A DNA stretch of 64,000 nucleotides, taken from contig JADCGL010000011.1 in the NCBI GenBank assembly GCA_020248985.1, forward strand, positions 100,255 to 164,254. The letters run 5' to 3'. The notes under the pieces are model-generated. The model was not told where the DNA came from, did not search any database, and was given only the letters and a program-made list of their open reading frames with translations. Each line of letters starts with the position of its first letter. Within the stretch, counting starts at the first letter, position 1. Positions 23,920 through 35,212 of the stretch are shown here, piece by piece. Position numbers and translations under genes: made by a program. This DNA comes from Telmatospirillum sp. Its GTDB lineage: Bacteria; Pseudomonadota; Alphaproteobacteria; CACIAM-22H2.

Positions 23920-25089
23920 ATGCCCAACCGCAAATCGAGCCCGCCGCCCGGTGCAACTGCCGCTTTGGCGCTGTCGGACGGCACGGTCTTCTGGGGCAAG
24001 GGGCTCGGGGCCGCCGCCAAGAAGACGGGCGAGGTGTGCTTCAACACCTCGATCACCGGCTACCAAGAGATCCTGACCGATCCGTCCTATGCGGGCCAGA
24101 TCGTGACCTTCACGTTTCCGCATGTCGGCAATGTCGGCACCAATCCGGAAGACATCGAAACCTTGGTGCCGGCCGCACGCGGCCTGGTGCTGCGCGAAGA
24201 CATCACGGCACCGTCGAATTTCCGTTCGACGCAAACGCTCGATGCGTGGCTGAAGGCGAACGGTATCCCAGGCATTTGCGGCATCGATACGCGCGCACTC
24301 ACGCGCCACATCCGCGATACGGGTGCACCCAACGGCACGCTCATCCATCGCCCCGATGGCAAGATCGACGCGGCCGCGTTGGTCGAAGAGGCTGCGGCAT
24401 GGCCCGGCCTCGAAGGCATGGATCTCGCCAAAGAAGTGACGGCGCGCCAAAGCTATACGTGGGACGAAACGACCTGGGCGCTGGGCAAGGGCTACGGCAA
24501 GTTGGGAAAACCCAAATTCCACGTGGTCGCGATCGACTATGGTGCGAAGCGCAACATCCTGCGCTGCCTCGCGCAGGCCGGCTGCAAAGTGACAGTGCTG
24601 CCAGCGCAAGCCACGGCAGAAGACGTGCTGCGCCACAAGCCGGACGGCGTATTTCTGTCGAACGGCCCCGGCGATCCGGCGGCGACGGGCGTGTATGCCG
24701 TGCCGACGATCAGAGCTTTGCTCGACAAGCGCGTGCCGATCTTCGGCATCTGCTTGGGCCATCAATTGTTGGCCCTTGCGTTGGGTGCCACGACGACAAA
24801 ACTCGCGCGCGGCCATCGCGGGGCCAACCATCCGGTCAAGGACCTCGAAACCGGCAAGGTCGAGATCACGAGCCAGAATCACGGCTTCGCCGTATTGCCC
24901 GAAACGCTGCCGGCGTCGGCGCAGGTCACGCATATCTCGCTGTTCGACCAGACCAACGAAGGCTTGCGCTGCCTCGACCGCCCGGCCTTCTCGGTGCAGT
25001 ACCACCCCGAAGCCAGCCCCGGCCCGCAAGACGCGCATTATCTGTTCGCACGGTTTACGGCATTGATGACCAACTCGAAGGCGGCCTGA
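23920..25089 (+). CDS. carA: Carbamoyl-phosphate synthase small subunit (glutamine amidotransferase)
   Basis: This 389-residue protein has the CPSase small-chain N-domain (LALSDGTVFWGKGLG, then NTSITGYQEILTDPSYAGQIV). It also has a class I glutamine amidotransferase domain, with the nucleophile cysteine in GICLGHQLLALALG near residue 275 and the His/Glu pair in YHPEASPGP near residue 360. It releases ammonia from glutamine for CarB to make carbamoyl phosphate for pyrimidines and arginine. The ATG at 23920 is preferred because GAGGAG lies at 23907-23912. carB starts three bases after its stop. Confidence 0.97.
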   Translation: MPNRKSSPPPGATAALALSDGTVFWGKGLGAAAKKTGEVCFNTSITGYQEILTDPSYAGQIVTFTFPHVGNVGTNPEDIETLVPAARGLVLREDITAPSNFRSTQTLDAWLKANGIPGICGIDTRALTRHIRDTGAPNGTLIHRPDGKIDAAALVEEAAAWPGLEGMDLAKEVTARQSYTWDETTWALGKGYGKLGKPKFHVVAIDYGAKRNILRCLAQAGCKVTVLPAQATAEDVLRHKPDGVFLSNGPGDPAATGVYAVPTIRALLDKRVPIFGICLGHQLLALALGATTTKLARGHRGANHPVKDLETGKVEITSQNHGFAVLPETLPASAQVTHISLFDQTNEGLRCLDRPAFSVQYHPEASPGPQDAHYLFARFTALMTNSKAA

Positions 25090-25092
25090 GAC

Positions 25093-28344
<3,252 letters not shown>

Positions 28345-28498
28345 CGGCGATCCCCTCACCAGCGGGTCTAGCGCGACGGCCGGTCACTCGAAGACCGCCC
28401 GCGACGGACCAGCGTTGATGGCTCGCCTGGGGCGGCTGGCGTCGATGCAAAATCGGCGAAGCGAAAACAGGAAGCGTTAGGGCACGGATCGGCAAGCA

Positions 28499-28972
28499 AT
28501 GGACAAGATTCCGATGACGCGCGAGGGCTACGAACGCCTCGAAGCGGAACTCAAGAACCTCAAAACCGTCGAGCGTCCGGCCGTCATTCGCGCCATCGCC
28601 GAAGCCCGCGACCACGGCGATCTTTCGGAAAACGCCGAATACCATGCCGCGCGCGAACGCCAGTCCTTCATCGAAGGGCGCATCGGCGAGCTCGAGGACA
28701 AGGTGAGCCGCGGCGAGATCATCGACGTCGCGTCGCTGACGGGCAAACACATCAAGTTCGGCGCCAAGGTGACGCTGGCCGACGTCGACACGAACGAAGA
28801 GGCGACCTACCAGATCGTCGGTGCCGACGAGGCCGACGTCGAGAAGGGCCGCATTTCGATCACTTCGCCTCTGTCGCGCGCGCTCATCAACAAGCAGGCC
28901 GGCGACACGGTCGAAGTGACGACGCCGCGCGGCAGTAAGGCCTACGAAATCATGAAGGTCCGCTTCAAGTAA
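28499..28972 (+). CDS. greA: Transcription elongation factor GreA
   Basis: This 157-residue protein has the GreA N-terminal coiled coil with the acidic tip ([23 protein letters not shown], residues about 36-58) and the FKBP-like C-terminal domain ([20 protein letters not shown]). It rescues backtracked RNA polymerase by stimulating transcript cleavage. It lies 154 bases after carB. That gap shows no evident terminator, so co-transcription with carAB is possible. Confidence 0.97.
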   Translation: MDKIPMTREGYERLEAELKNLKTVERPAVIRAIAEARDHGDLSENAEYHAARERQSFIEGRIGELEDKVSRGEIIDVASLTGKHIKFGAKVTLADVDTNEEATYQIVGADEADVEKGRISITSPLSRALINKQAGDTVEVTTPRGSKAYEIMKVRFK

Positions 28973-29083
28973 GCGTAACTTGCGGTTTTCGGCGCGCGGG
29001 CTTAGATAGGTCGCGCGCGGGGCCCTCGGCAGTCGCCCCCGTTTCTCCAAGACGATCCGCTCGTCCAAGCGCTGCCTTTTGGG

Positions 29084-29103
29084 CGAACCCGTCTTCGGGT
29101 TCG
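29084..29103 (+). other. Short stable hairpin in the chrA leader
   Basis: CGAACCCG at 29084-29091 pairs perfectly with CGGGTTCG at 29096-29103 around a TCTT loop. It ends about 19 bases before the transporter start at 29122 and has no U-tract. It may be a leader structure or mRNA stabiliser; no function is claimed. Confidence 0.35.
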
Positions 29104-29121
29104 GCTCGAGAGGAGACGGCA

Positions 29122-30426
29122 ATGCCCGACGCTTCCGCACCCGCTTTCGGCGACCGGCCGAGCTACCGCACAGCCCTGGGCTATTGGCTGAGGCTTGGCT
29201 GCCTGTCCTTCGGCGGACCCGCCGGCCAGATCGCGATGATGCAGCACGATCTCGTTGACAAGCACCGTTGGATCGGCCAACGCAGCTTCTTGCGCGGGCT
29301 TTCGTTCGCCACGCTTCTGCCCGGTCCCGAGGCGCAGCAGCTAGCGACGTACATCGGCTGGCGCCTGCACGGAACGTGGGGTGGGGTTGCGGCCGGCACC
29401 TTGTTTGTGCTGCCGGGCGCTTTGTGCATGCTGGTGCTGTCCTATATTGCGGCCGTGCACGGCGAGACGGGTGCGGTGGGCGCCATCTTCGACGGGCTTA
29501 AACCCGTCGTCGTCGCCGTCGTGCTGCACGCGGTTTGGCGCATCGGCAAGAAGGCGTTGCAGACGTGGCAAGCGGCTGCCCTTGCCGCTGCGGCCTTCGT
29601 GGCCATCCATTTTCTCGACATCGGCTTTCCGTGGGTCGTGGCGGCGGCTGCCTTGGCGGGCGTGCTGTCGGCGCGCGGCGATGCGGCCTCGCCCTTTGCG
29701 ACCGGCGGGCATGCGAGCGCTGCCGGCGGCGAGCTGCCGGACGATGTGCTGCTACCGGCCAAGCCGATGCTGCGTTTCGCGGGCCTGAGCGCCGTGTTCG
29801 CCGCATTGTGGGCGATCCCGGTGGCGGGTGTGCTGTATGCGATGGGGTCCGCACCGTTCGCCGACGTGGCGGCCTTGTTCACGAAGGCGGCTTTCGTCAC
29901 CTTCGGCGGCGCCTATGCCGTGTTGCCGTATGTCGCCGACGCGGCGGTCAATCTCTACGGCTGGCTCACCCCGGCCGACATGCTGAACGGCTTGGCGCTT
30001 GCGGAAACCACGCCCGGGCCGCTCATTCTGGTGCTGCAATATGTTGGCTTCTTTGCAGGCTGGAATGCCGGTGCTGCCGATCCGCTGACGACTGCTACCG
30101 TTGCCGCCTTGCTGGCCACCTACGTAACCTTCTTGCCGAGCTTCCTGTTCATCCTTGCAGGCGCGCCGTACGTCGAGGGCCTGCACGAAAACAAAGCCGC
30201 TTCGGCCGCATTGGGGGCAATCACGGCCGCCGTCGTGGGCGTGATCCTCAATCTCGGCGTGTTCCTGGGCCAGGCCGTGTTCTGGCCTGCAAGCGGTGTG
30301 GATTATGTCGCGATCGCTGTGGCGGTCGTGGCCCTCGGCCTCCTCGTGCGCGTCGGCCTTGCGATCCATTGGCTGGTGATCGCGGGCGCTGCCTTCGGCC
30401 TTGCGCGCTATCTGCTGGGGCTATGA
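29122..30426 (+). CDS. chrA: Chromate-transporter (CHR) family protein
   Basis: This 434-residue membrane protein has two homologous CHR halves. The first has LRLGCLSFGGPAGQIAMMQHDLVDKHRWI and LLPGPEAQQLATYIGWRLHG. The second has FVTFGGAYAVLPYV and GLALAETTPGPLILVLQYVGF. The paired FGG and PGP motifs are diagnostic. Known members export chromate, although in many environmental bacteria the true substrate is untested. A GAGAGGAGA site precedes the ATG. The next gene overlaps its stop by four bases. Confidence 0.92.
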   Translation: MPDASAPAFGDRPSYRTALGYWLRLGCLSFGGPAGQIAMMQHDLVDKHRWIGQRSFLRGLSFATLLPGPEAQQLATYIGWRLHGTWGGVAAGTLFVLPGALCMLVLSYIAAVHGETGAVGAIFDGLKPVVVAVVLHAVWRIGKKALQTWQAAALAAAAFVAIHFLDIGFPWVVAAAALAGVLSARGDAASPFATGGHASAAGGELPDDVLLPAKPMLRFAGLSAVFAALWAIPVAGVLYAMGSAPFADVAALFTKAAFVTFGGAYAVLPYVADAAVNLYGWLTPADMLNGLALAETTPGPLILVLQYVGFFAGWNAGAADPLTTATVAALLATYVTFLPSFLFILAGAPYVEGLHENKAASAALGAITAAVVGVILNLGVFLGQAVFWPASGVDYVAIAVAVVALGLLVRVGLAIHWLVIAGAAFGLARYLLGL

Positions 30427-30740
30427 GCAAACGCTTCCAGCGCCGCATCGAGGATTTTGCTTGCGGCCATTGCAGGGCGGAAGTGGCGGGCGACGGCTAC
30501 ACGAACCACTGTCCGCACTGCCTGTGGTCGCGCCATGTCGATGTCAATCCAGGCGACCGGTCGGCCGATTGCGGCGGGGCGATGCGGCCTGTCTCAGTCG
30601 AGCCGGCGCGCGGGGGCTGGGTATTGACGCATGTCTGCGAGGTCTGCGGGGCCGAGCGGCGCTGCAAGAGTGCCGCTGCGGACGATCGCGATGCGCTGCT
30701 GGCCGTGGCGCGCGCGGCGGCGCAAGCACGCGTCAGATGA
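30423..30740 (+). CDS. RNHCP-domain zinc-binding protein
   Basis: This 105-residue protein has the RNHCP pattern: FACGHCRAEV at residues 12-21, TNHCPHCLWSRHVDVNPGDR around residues 27-46, then a second Cys pair in HVCEVCGAERRC. The canonical RNHCP here reads TNHCP. The cysteines and histidines should bind zinc; the function is unknown. It is translationally coupled to the CHR transporter (ATGA overlap) and overlaps the convergent transporter gene by eight bases. Confidence 0.85.
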   Translation: MSKRFQRRIEDFACGHCRAEVAGDGYTNHCPHCLWSRHVDVNPGDRSADCGGAMRPVSVEPARGGWVLTHVCEVCGAERRCKSAAADDRDALLAVARAAAQARVR

Positions 30741-32139
30741 AGAACAGCCAGGTCGTCAGCGCGAAGCACGGGATCAGGAACACGAACGCCCAGCCCATGT
30801 AGCCGAAGAAGCTCGGCATGCGCACGCCCGCTTCTTCGGCCACGGCTTTGACCATGAAGTTGGGCGCATTGCCGATATACGAGTTCGCCCCCATGAACAC
30901 GGCCCCGGCTGAGATCGCGGCAAGCGTGGCCGCAAGCGGCCCCATCAAAGTCTCAGGATCGCCGCCGGCCAGATTGAAAAACACGAGATAGGTCGGCGCA
31001 TTGTCGAGGAAGCTCGACAGGAGGCCGGTCATCCAGAAATACATCGCGACATTGGGCGTGCCGTCGGGCCGTGTGACGAGATGGACGAGGCCCGCGAAAG
31101 CGCCGTCCATGCCGGCGCGCAGCATTGCGATGACCGGCACGATGGTCACGAATATGCCGAAGAAGAGTTTCGCTACTTCGAGGATCGGCCCCCAGCTGAA
31201 GCCGTTGTCGTCGCGCACCCGTTTGGAGGTGGCGGCAACCGACACGGCTGCCAAGCCGAGCAGCAGAACGTCGCGCACCAGCCCTTCGAGCGTGAGGGCC
31301 ACGCCGAACACCTTGAACGCGATCCCCGATTTCCAAGCGCCCGACAGCAGCACGGCACCGACCACGCCGCCAAGCAGCAGCAGATTGAGTCGGCCTTCCA
31401 GGCGCAGGCGCGTGTCGGGCGTGGGGTCGGGCTTGGGCGGCAGATGCGTGTCGAAGCGGAAGTAGTAGCTGTCGACGAAATAGAACGCGACGAGCAGCAG
31501 CACCGTCACCGTCAGCATCGGCAAAAACAGATGCACTGTGGGCCAGAAGAAATCGACGCCCTTGAGGAACCCCAGGAACAGCGGCGGATCGCCGAGCGGC
31601 GTGAGGCTGCCGCCGACATTGGCGACGAGGAAGATGAAAAACACGAATACATGCGCGTTGTGGCGACGGTTGTCGTTCGCGCGCAGCATCGGTCGGATCA
31701 TCAGCATGGCCGCACCCGTGGTGCCGGTGAAGCTCGCGATGACCGTTCCGATCGCGAGCAGGCCCGTGTTCGTGGCCGCACTGCCGTGGATGTTGCCGCG
31801 CACCAGCACGCCACCCGCGACCGTGAACAGCGAGCCGATCAGGATAATGAACGGAATGTACTCGCCCAACAGAACATGCGCCGTGGTCTCCACGACCGTG
31901 CCGAGATCGGCGACGGCGGCGAAGGGCAGCAGAAACGCGAGCGCCCAGCCGAGCGCTATCTTGCCGTAATGGTGGTGCCAAATCTGCGGGGCGGCGAGCG
32001 GCAGGATCGCGATCGACAGGAGAATGCCGACGAACGGCACGGCCCACGCGATGCCGAGCTTCGATCCGTCGAGGCCTTCGGCGGCGAAGGCGGGCGTGGC
32101 AATCAGAAGGAACGCGACAGCAAATCCAAGAACGCGCAT
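30733..32139 (-). CDS. CitMHS_2-type (ion-transporter superfamily) membrane transporter, copy A
   Basis: This 468-residue polytopic protein begins with a cleavable-looking hydrophobic segment (FLLIATPAFAAEG) and then about 11-12 hydrophobic segments. Conserved stretches include HHHYGKIALGWA, SFTGTTGAAMLMIRPMLRAN, FIFLVANVGGSLTPLGDPPLFLGFLKGVDFFW and SSFLDNAPTYLVFFNLAGG, then FMGANSYIGNAPNFMVKAVAEEAG. These match proteins annotated as sodium:proton antiporters or putative citrate transporters of PF16980. The ion and substrate are not determined. It lies just downstream of a close paralogue on the same strand (30-base gap). Confidence 0.85.
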   Translation of the reverse strand: MRVLGFAVAFLLIATPAFAAEGLDGSKLGIAWAVPFVGILLSIAILPLAAPQIWHHHYGKIALGWALAFLLPFAAVADLGTVVETTAHVLLGEYIPFIILIGSLFTVAGGVLVRGNIHGSAATNTGLLAIGTVIASFTGTTGAAMLMIRPMLRANDNRRHNAHVFVFFIFLVANVGGSLTPLGDPPLFLGFLKGVDFFWPTVHLFLPMLTVTVLLLVAFYFVDSYYFRFDTHLPPKPDPTPDTRLRLEGRLNLLLLGGVVGAVLLSGAWKSGIAFKVFGVALTLEGLVRDVLLLGLAAVSVAATSKRVRDDNGFSWGPILEVAKLFFGIFVTIVPVIAMLRAGMDGAFAGLVHLVTRPDGTPNVAMYFWMTGLLSSFLDNAPTYLVFFNLAGGDPETLMGPLAATLAAISAGAVFMGANSYIGNAPNFMVKAVAEEAGVRMPSFFGYMGWAFVFLIPCFALTTWLFFI

Positions 32140-32169
32140 CGGCCCGGCTCCGCTATGTTTTTTTCGAAG

Positions 32170-33573
32170 CTAGCGAAAATAGACCAGCGTGACGAGCGCA
32201 AAAAGCGGCAGCAGGAACGCACACGACCACAGCATATAGCCGAAGAAGCTGGGCATCTTGATTCCGCCCTTTTCGGCAACCGCCTTGACCATGAAATTTG
32301 GCGCGTTGCCGATATAGGTGAGTGCGCCCATGAAGACAGAGCCGCACGAAATCGCCAGCAATGTGGTTGCGAGCGGTCCCATCAAGGTTTCGGGTTCGCC
32401 GCCCGCCAGATTGAAAAACAGCAGATATGTCGGCGCATTGTCGAGGAAGCCCGACAGGATTCCGGTGATCCAGAAATACATTGGATTGTCGGGTTGGCCG
32501 TTGCTGTTGAGCAGCGCGATCAAGCCCCCGAGCGCGCCTTCCTGGCCCGCGCGGATGATCGCCAGCACAGGGACGATCGTCACGAAAATGCCGACAAAGA
32601 GCTTGGCGACTTCCGCGATCGGCTCCCAGCTGAATCCGTTGGCCATGCGGCTTTCGTTGTCTGTCAACGCAAGCGACCCCCAGGCAAGGGCCAGCAGCAG
32701 CACCGAGCGCACGATGCTCTCGAGCGCGACGGGCGTGTAGTAGATCTCGACCGGCAGGTTGGGGCGCCACACGCCCGACATCAGCACGGCCGCAACGATG
32801 CCTGCCAGCAGCAGCAGATTGACTTTGCCTTCGACCGCGAAGGCTTCGCCCGACGCTTTGGGCGGGGCACCTTCGCTGCGATGGAAGTAGGTGTCGAGCG
32901 CGTAGAACGCGATCAGCAGCGGGACCGCGACCAGCAGCATCGGCCCGAGCATGGACTGCGTCGTCCAGAAGAAATCCACGCCCTCCAGAAAGCCGATGAA
33001 GAGCGGCGGGTCGCCGAGCGGCGTCAAGCTGCCGCCAATATTGCCGACCAGGAAGATGAAAAACACGAACACATGCACGTTCTTTTTGCGCCACGCATTG
33101 GCGCGCAGCATCGGCTGGATCAGCAGCATGCAAGCGCCCGTGGTGCCCATAACGCTCGCGATCAGCGTGCCGAACGCCAACATGCCCGTATTGAGTGCGG
33201 GCGTTCCGACCAGATCGCCGCGGAGCCGCACACCGCACGCGACCACGTAGAGCGCAAACAGCATTACGATGAACGGAATGTATTCGAGCAGCATCGTGTG
33301 CAGAAATTCGTAGAGCGCCACGTCGGCGCCGAAGATTGCGGCACACGGCGCCAAAAACGCGACCGCGCAGGCAACCGCGAATTTGCCGTAATGCGCGTGC
33401 CAGAAATGCGCCGCCAGCAGCGGTCCCAACGCAATGCCAAGCAGGATCGCGACAAACGGCAACACCCAGACGAGGCCCATGAGGTTGCCGGCCAGTTTGG
33501 GCGCGTCGGCCGCAGCGGCTAGAGCGGGAAAGGCCGTAAAAACAAGCGCGATCGCGAAAGGCATTATTTTCAT
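32170..33573 (-). CDS. CitMHS_2-type (ion-transporter superfamily) membrane transporter, copy B
   Basis: This 467-residue paralogue of the downstream gene has the same order of motifs: SVMGTTGACMLLIQPMLRAN, FIFLVGNIGGSLTPLGDPPLFIGFLEGVDFFW, SGFLDNAPTYLLFFNLAGGE and YIGNAPNFMVKAVAEKGG. The two copies are clearly a tandem duplication, well diverged outside these blocks. A leader-like N-terminus (FTAFPALAAAAD) is present. It diverges from the sbtA-like gene across 111 bases. Sodium/proton exchange is the usual annotation and would complement a sodium-driven bicarbonate transporter; this is inference. Confidence 0.85.
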   Translation of the reverse strand: MKIMPFAIALVFTAFPALAAAADAPKLAGNLMGLVWVLPFVAILLGIALGPLLAAHFWHAHYGKFAVACAVAFLAPCAAIFGADVALYEFLHTMLLEYIPFIVMLFALYVVACGVRLRGDLVGTPALNTGMLAFGTLIASVMGTTGACMLLIQPMLRANAWRKKNVHVFVFFIFLVGNIGGSLTPLGDPPLFIGFLEGVDFFWTTQSMLGPMLLVAVPLLIAFYALDTYFHRSEGAPPKASGEAFAVEGKVNLLLLAGIVAAVLMSGVWRPNLPVEIYYTPVALESIVRSVLLLALAWGSLALTDNESRMANGFSWEPIAEVAKLFVGIFVTIVPVLAIIRAGQEGALGGLIALLNSNGQPDNPMYFWITGILSGFLDNAPTYLLFFNLAGGEPETLMGPLATTLLAISCGSVFMGALTYIGNAPNFMVKAVAEKGGIKMPSFFGYMLWSCAFLLPLFALVTLVYFR

Positions 33574-33684
33574 GCGCGCGAATATGCCTACCCGAATGCC
33601 GAAAGCCAAGCCATTGTAGCGGGCGGCTCGCCCGGCCATACTGCGTATCGTTGCTGTAGTTTCGCGCTTTCGATTTGGTGCTCG

Positions 33685-34653
33685 ATGACGACGCTCGAAC
33701 TGGTTCGCCTCAATCTTCTGTCGCCGATGGTGCTGTCGTTTGTGCTGGGCGCTGTCGCCCATCTCGTGCGCAGCGACCTCAAGTTTCCGGACCAGGTCTA
33801 CACCGCTTTGTCGATCTATCTGCTGTTCGCGATCGGTCTCAAAGGCGGCGTCGCGCTGTCGGTGGCACCTTTCGGCACCGTGATCCTGGCGCTGCTCGCA
33901 GGCTTTGCGCTCGGAACCGCGATCCCGCTCTGGTCCTTCCACATCCTCACAAGGCTCGGCAAGTTCGACGCGTCGAACGCCGCCGCGATCGCCGCCCATT
34001 ACGGCTCCGTTTCGGCCGTCACGTTTATTGCGGCGACCGCCTATCTGCAGTCGGCAGGCTTGCCGGCCGAAGGCTTTATGCCGGCTGTGCTCGCGGTCAT
34101 GGAAGTGCCGGCCATCGTCGTGGCGTTGCTGCTGGCCAAGCTCAAGGGGGCCGCCGACGGCGATTGGCGCGCGGCCCTGCCCGAAGTGCTGGCGGGCAAA
34201 AGCATCGTGCTGCTTGTGGGGGGGCTTGCGATCGGCTTTCTGGCGGGCCCCACGGGCTACACATCGGTCGCCCCGTTTTTTGCCGAGCCATTCCAGGGGG
34301 CCTTGTGCCTGTTCCTGCTCGATATGGGGCTTGTTGCCGCACGCCGTTTGGGCGACTTCAAACAAGTCGGCCCGTTCCTGATCGCGTTTGCGATCGCGAT
34401 GCCGGTTCTGCACGGCATCATCGGCGTGTTCGTGGGCTACGAGATCGGCCTGTCGGTTGGCGGGGCGACGATCCTCGGCGTGCTGGCGGCCAGTGCCTCT
34501 TATATCGCAGCCCCCGCCGCCGTGCGCATTGCGTTGCCCGAAGCCAATCCGGGCTTCTATCTCACCGCGTCGCTCGCGATCACTTTTCCCTTCAATCTGG
34601 TGGTTGGATTGCCGCTCTATTTTGCCTTCGCGCAGATGCTGAAAGGGCCGTGA
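33685..34653 (+). CDS. sbtA: SbtA-family sodium-dependent bicarbonate transporter
   Basis: This 322-residue protein of about 10 membrane segments matches the SbtA family. It has LLSPMVLSFVLGAVAHLVRSDLKFPDQVYTALSIYLLFAIGLKGG at the start, AAIAAHYGSVSAVTFIAATAYL near residue 95, VMEVPAIVVALLLA near residue 138 and the second-half equivalent GVLAASASYIAAPAAVRIALPEANP. SbtA imports bicarbonate with sodium. The intracellular loop region is short. The PII-like gene one base downstream is the expected SbtB-type partner. Confidence 0.92.
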   Translation: MTTLELVRLNLLSPMVLSFVLGAVAHLVRSDLKFPDQVYTALSIYLLFAIGLKGGVALSVAPFGTVILALLAGFALGTAIPLWSFHILTRLGKFDASNAAAIAAHYGSVSAVTFIAATAYLQSAGLPAEGFMPAVLAVMEVPAIVVALLLAKLKGAADGDWRAALPEVLAGKSIVLLVGGLAIGFLAGPTGYTSVAPFFAEPFQGALCLFLLDMGLVAARRLGDFKQVGPFLIAFAIAMPVLHGIIGVFVGYEIGLSVGGATILGVLAASASYIAAPAAVRIALPEANPGFYLTASLAITFPFNLVVGLPLYFAFAQMLKGP

Positions 34654-34654
34654 C

Positions 34655-34954
34655 ATGACTGTGGCGCTGAAACTCATCACCGTCGTGGCCGAAGAGGTCG
34701 TGGCCCCGAAGATCGCCGAAGACATGATGCGCCTGGGTGCGTCCGGCTACACGATGGTCGAAGCGCACGGCCAAGGCTCGCGCGGCAAGCGCATGGGCCG
34801 AGTGGGCGAACTCAATCTGCGCATCGACGCCGTCGTCAGCGCGGCCGTCGCCGAAAAAATCATGGCGCGGCTCTCCGACCATTATTTTCCGCGCTATGCG
34901 ACGATCGCGTGGCTCGGCGACGTGTCGGTCTTGCGCGGCGACAAATACGTCTAG
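34655..34954 (+). CDS. PII-like (SbtB-type) signalling protein
   Basis: This 99-residue protein has the ferredoxin-like PII fold pattern: ALKLITVVAEEVVAPKIAEDMMRLGASGYTMVEAHGQG with the T-loop region reduced to GSRGKRMG, and a C-terminal beta strand (TIAWLGDVSVLRG). In cyanobacteria SbtB binds adenine nucleotides including cAMP and inhibits SbtA. Its start is one base after the sbtA stop. It lacks the cysteine-bearing C-terminal extension of some SbtB proteins. It overlaps a convergent small gene by four bases. Confidence 0.88.
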   Translation: MTVALKLITVVAEEVVAPKIAEDMMRLGASGYTMVEAHGQGSRGKRMGRVGELNLRIDAVVSAAVAEKIMARLSDHYFPRYATIAWLGDVSVLRGDKYV

Positions 34955-35181
34955 CCGCCGCGCCGCTTGTGCGGCTCCGCGATGATCGTCTTTTTGAGTA
35001 TGCGGACGTTTTGTACCATCAAGAGCCGCATGTCTTTCACGATGTAGGCGGCCAATTCGGCATCCGCGATGTCGTCGCCGTCGATGTCGAGCCGGAAGCC
35101 CTGCCCCTGCAGGCCGCCGCCGTTCGAGAAATCGATTTCGAAGTCGAAGCAGACGCGTTTTTCCGTCGTCGGCTCGGCCAT
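34951..35181 (-). CDS. Small conserved-looking protein of unknown function
   Basis: This 76-residue acidic-to-basic protein reads as a compact beta/alpha unit: an FDFEIDFSNGGGL segment, FRLDIDGDDIADAELAAYIVKDMRLL, then a basic tail with IIAEPHKRRGG. I do not recognise it with certainty. The pattern recalls short N-terminal modules I associate with cyclase-like (kynurenine formamidase type) enzymes, but no catalytic domain is attached. It overlaps the PII-like gene tail-to-tail and lies 31 bases downstream of the PF04307 gene, with which it may be co-transcribed. Confidence 0.65.
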   Translation of the reverse strand: MAEPTTEKRVCFDFEIDFSNGGGLQGQGFRLDIDGDDIADAELAAYIVKDMRLLMVQNVRILKKTIIAEPHKRRGG

Positions 35182-35212
35182 TGCGCATTTCCTTCCGTTC
35201 GCAAGAGCTGGG

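Noticed and set aside
31081..33522. An 813-codon open frame on the plus strand across both CitMHS_2 genes
   Set aside because: It is a shadow of the two membrane-protein genes on the other strand; the translation is highly charged and repetitive because hydrophobic codons are read in reverse.
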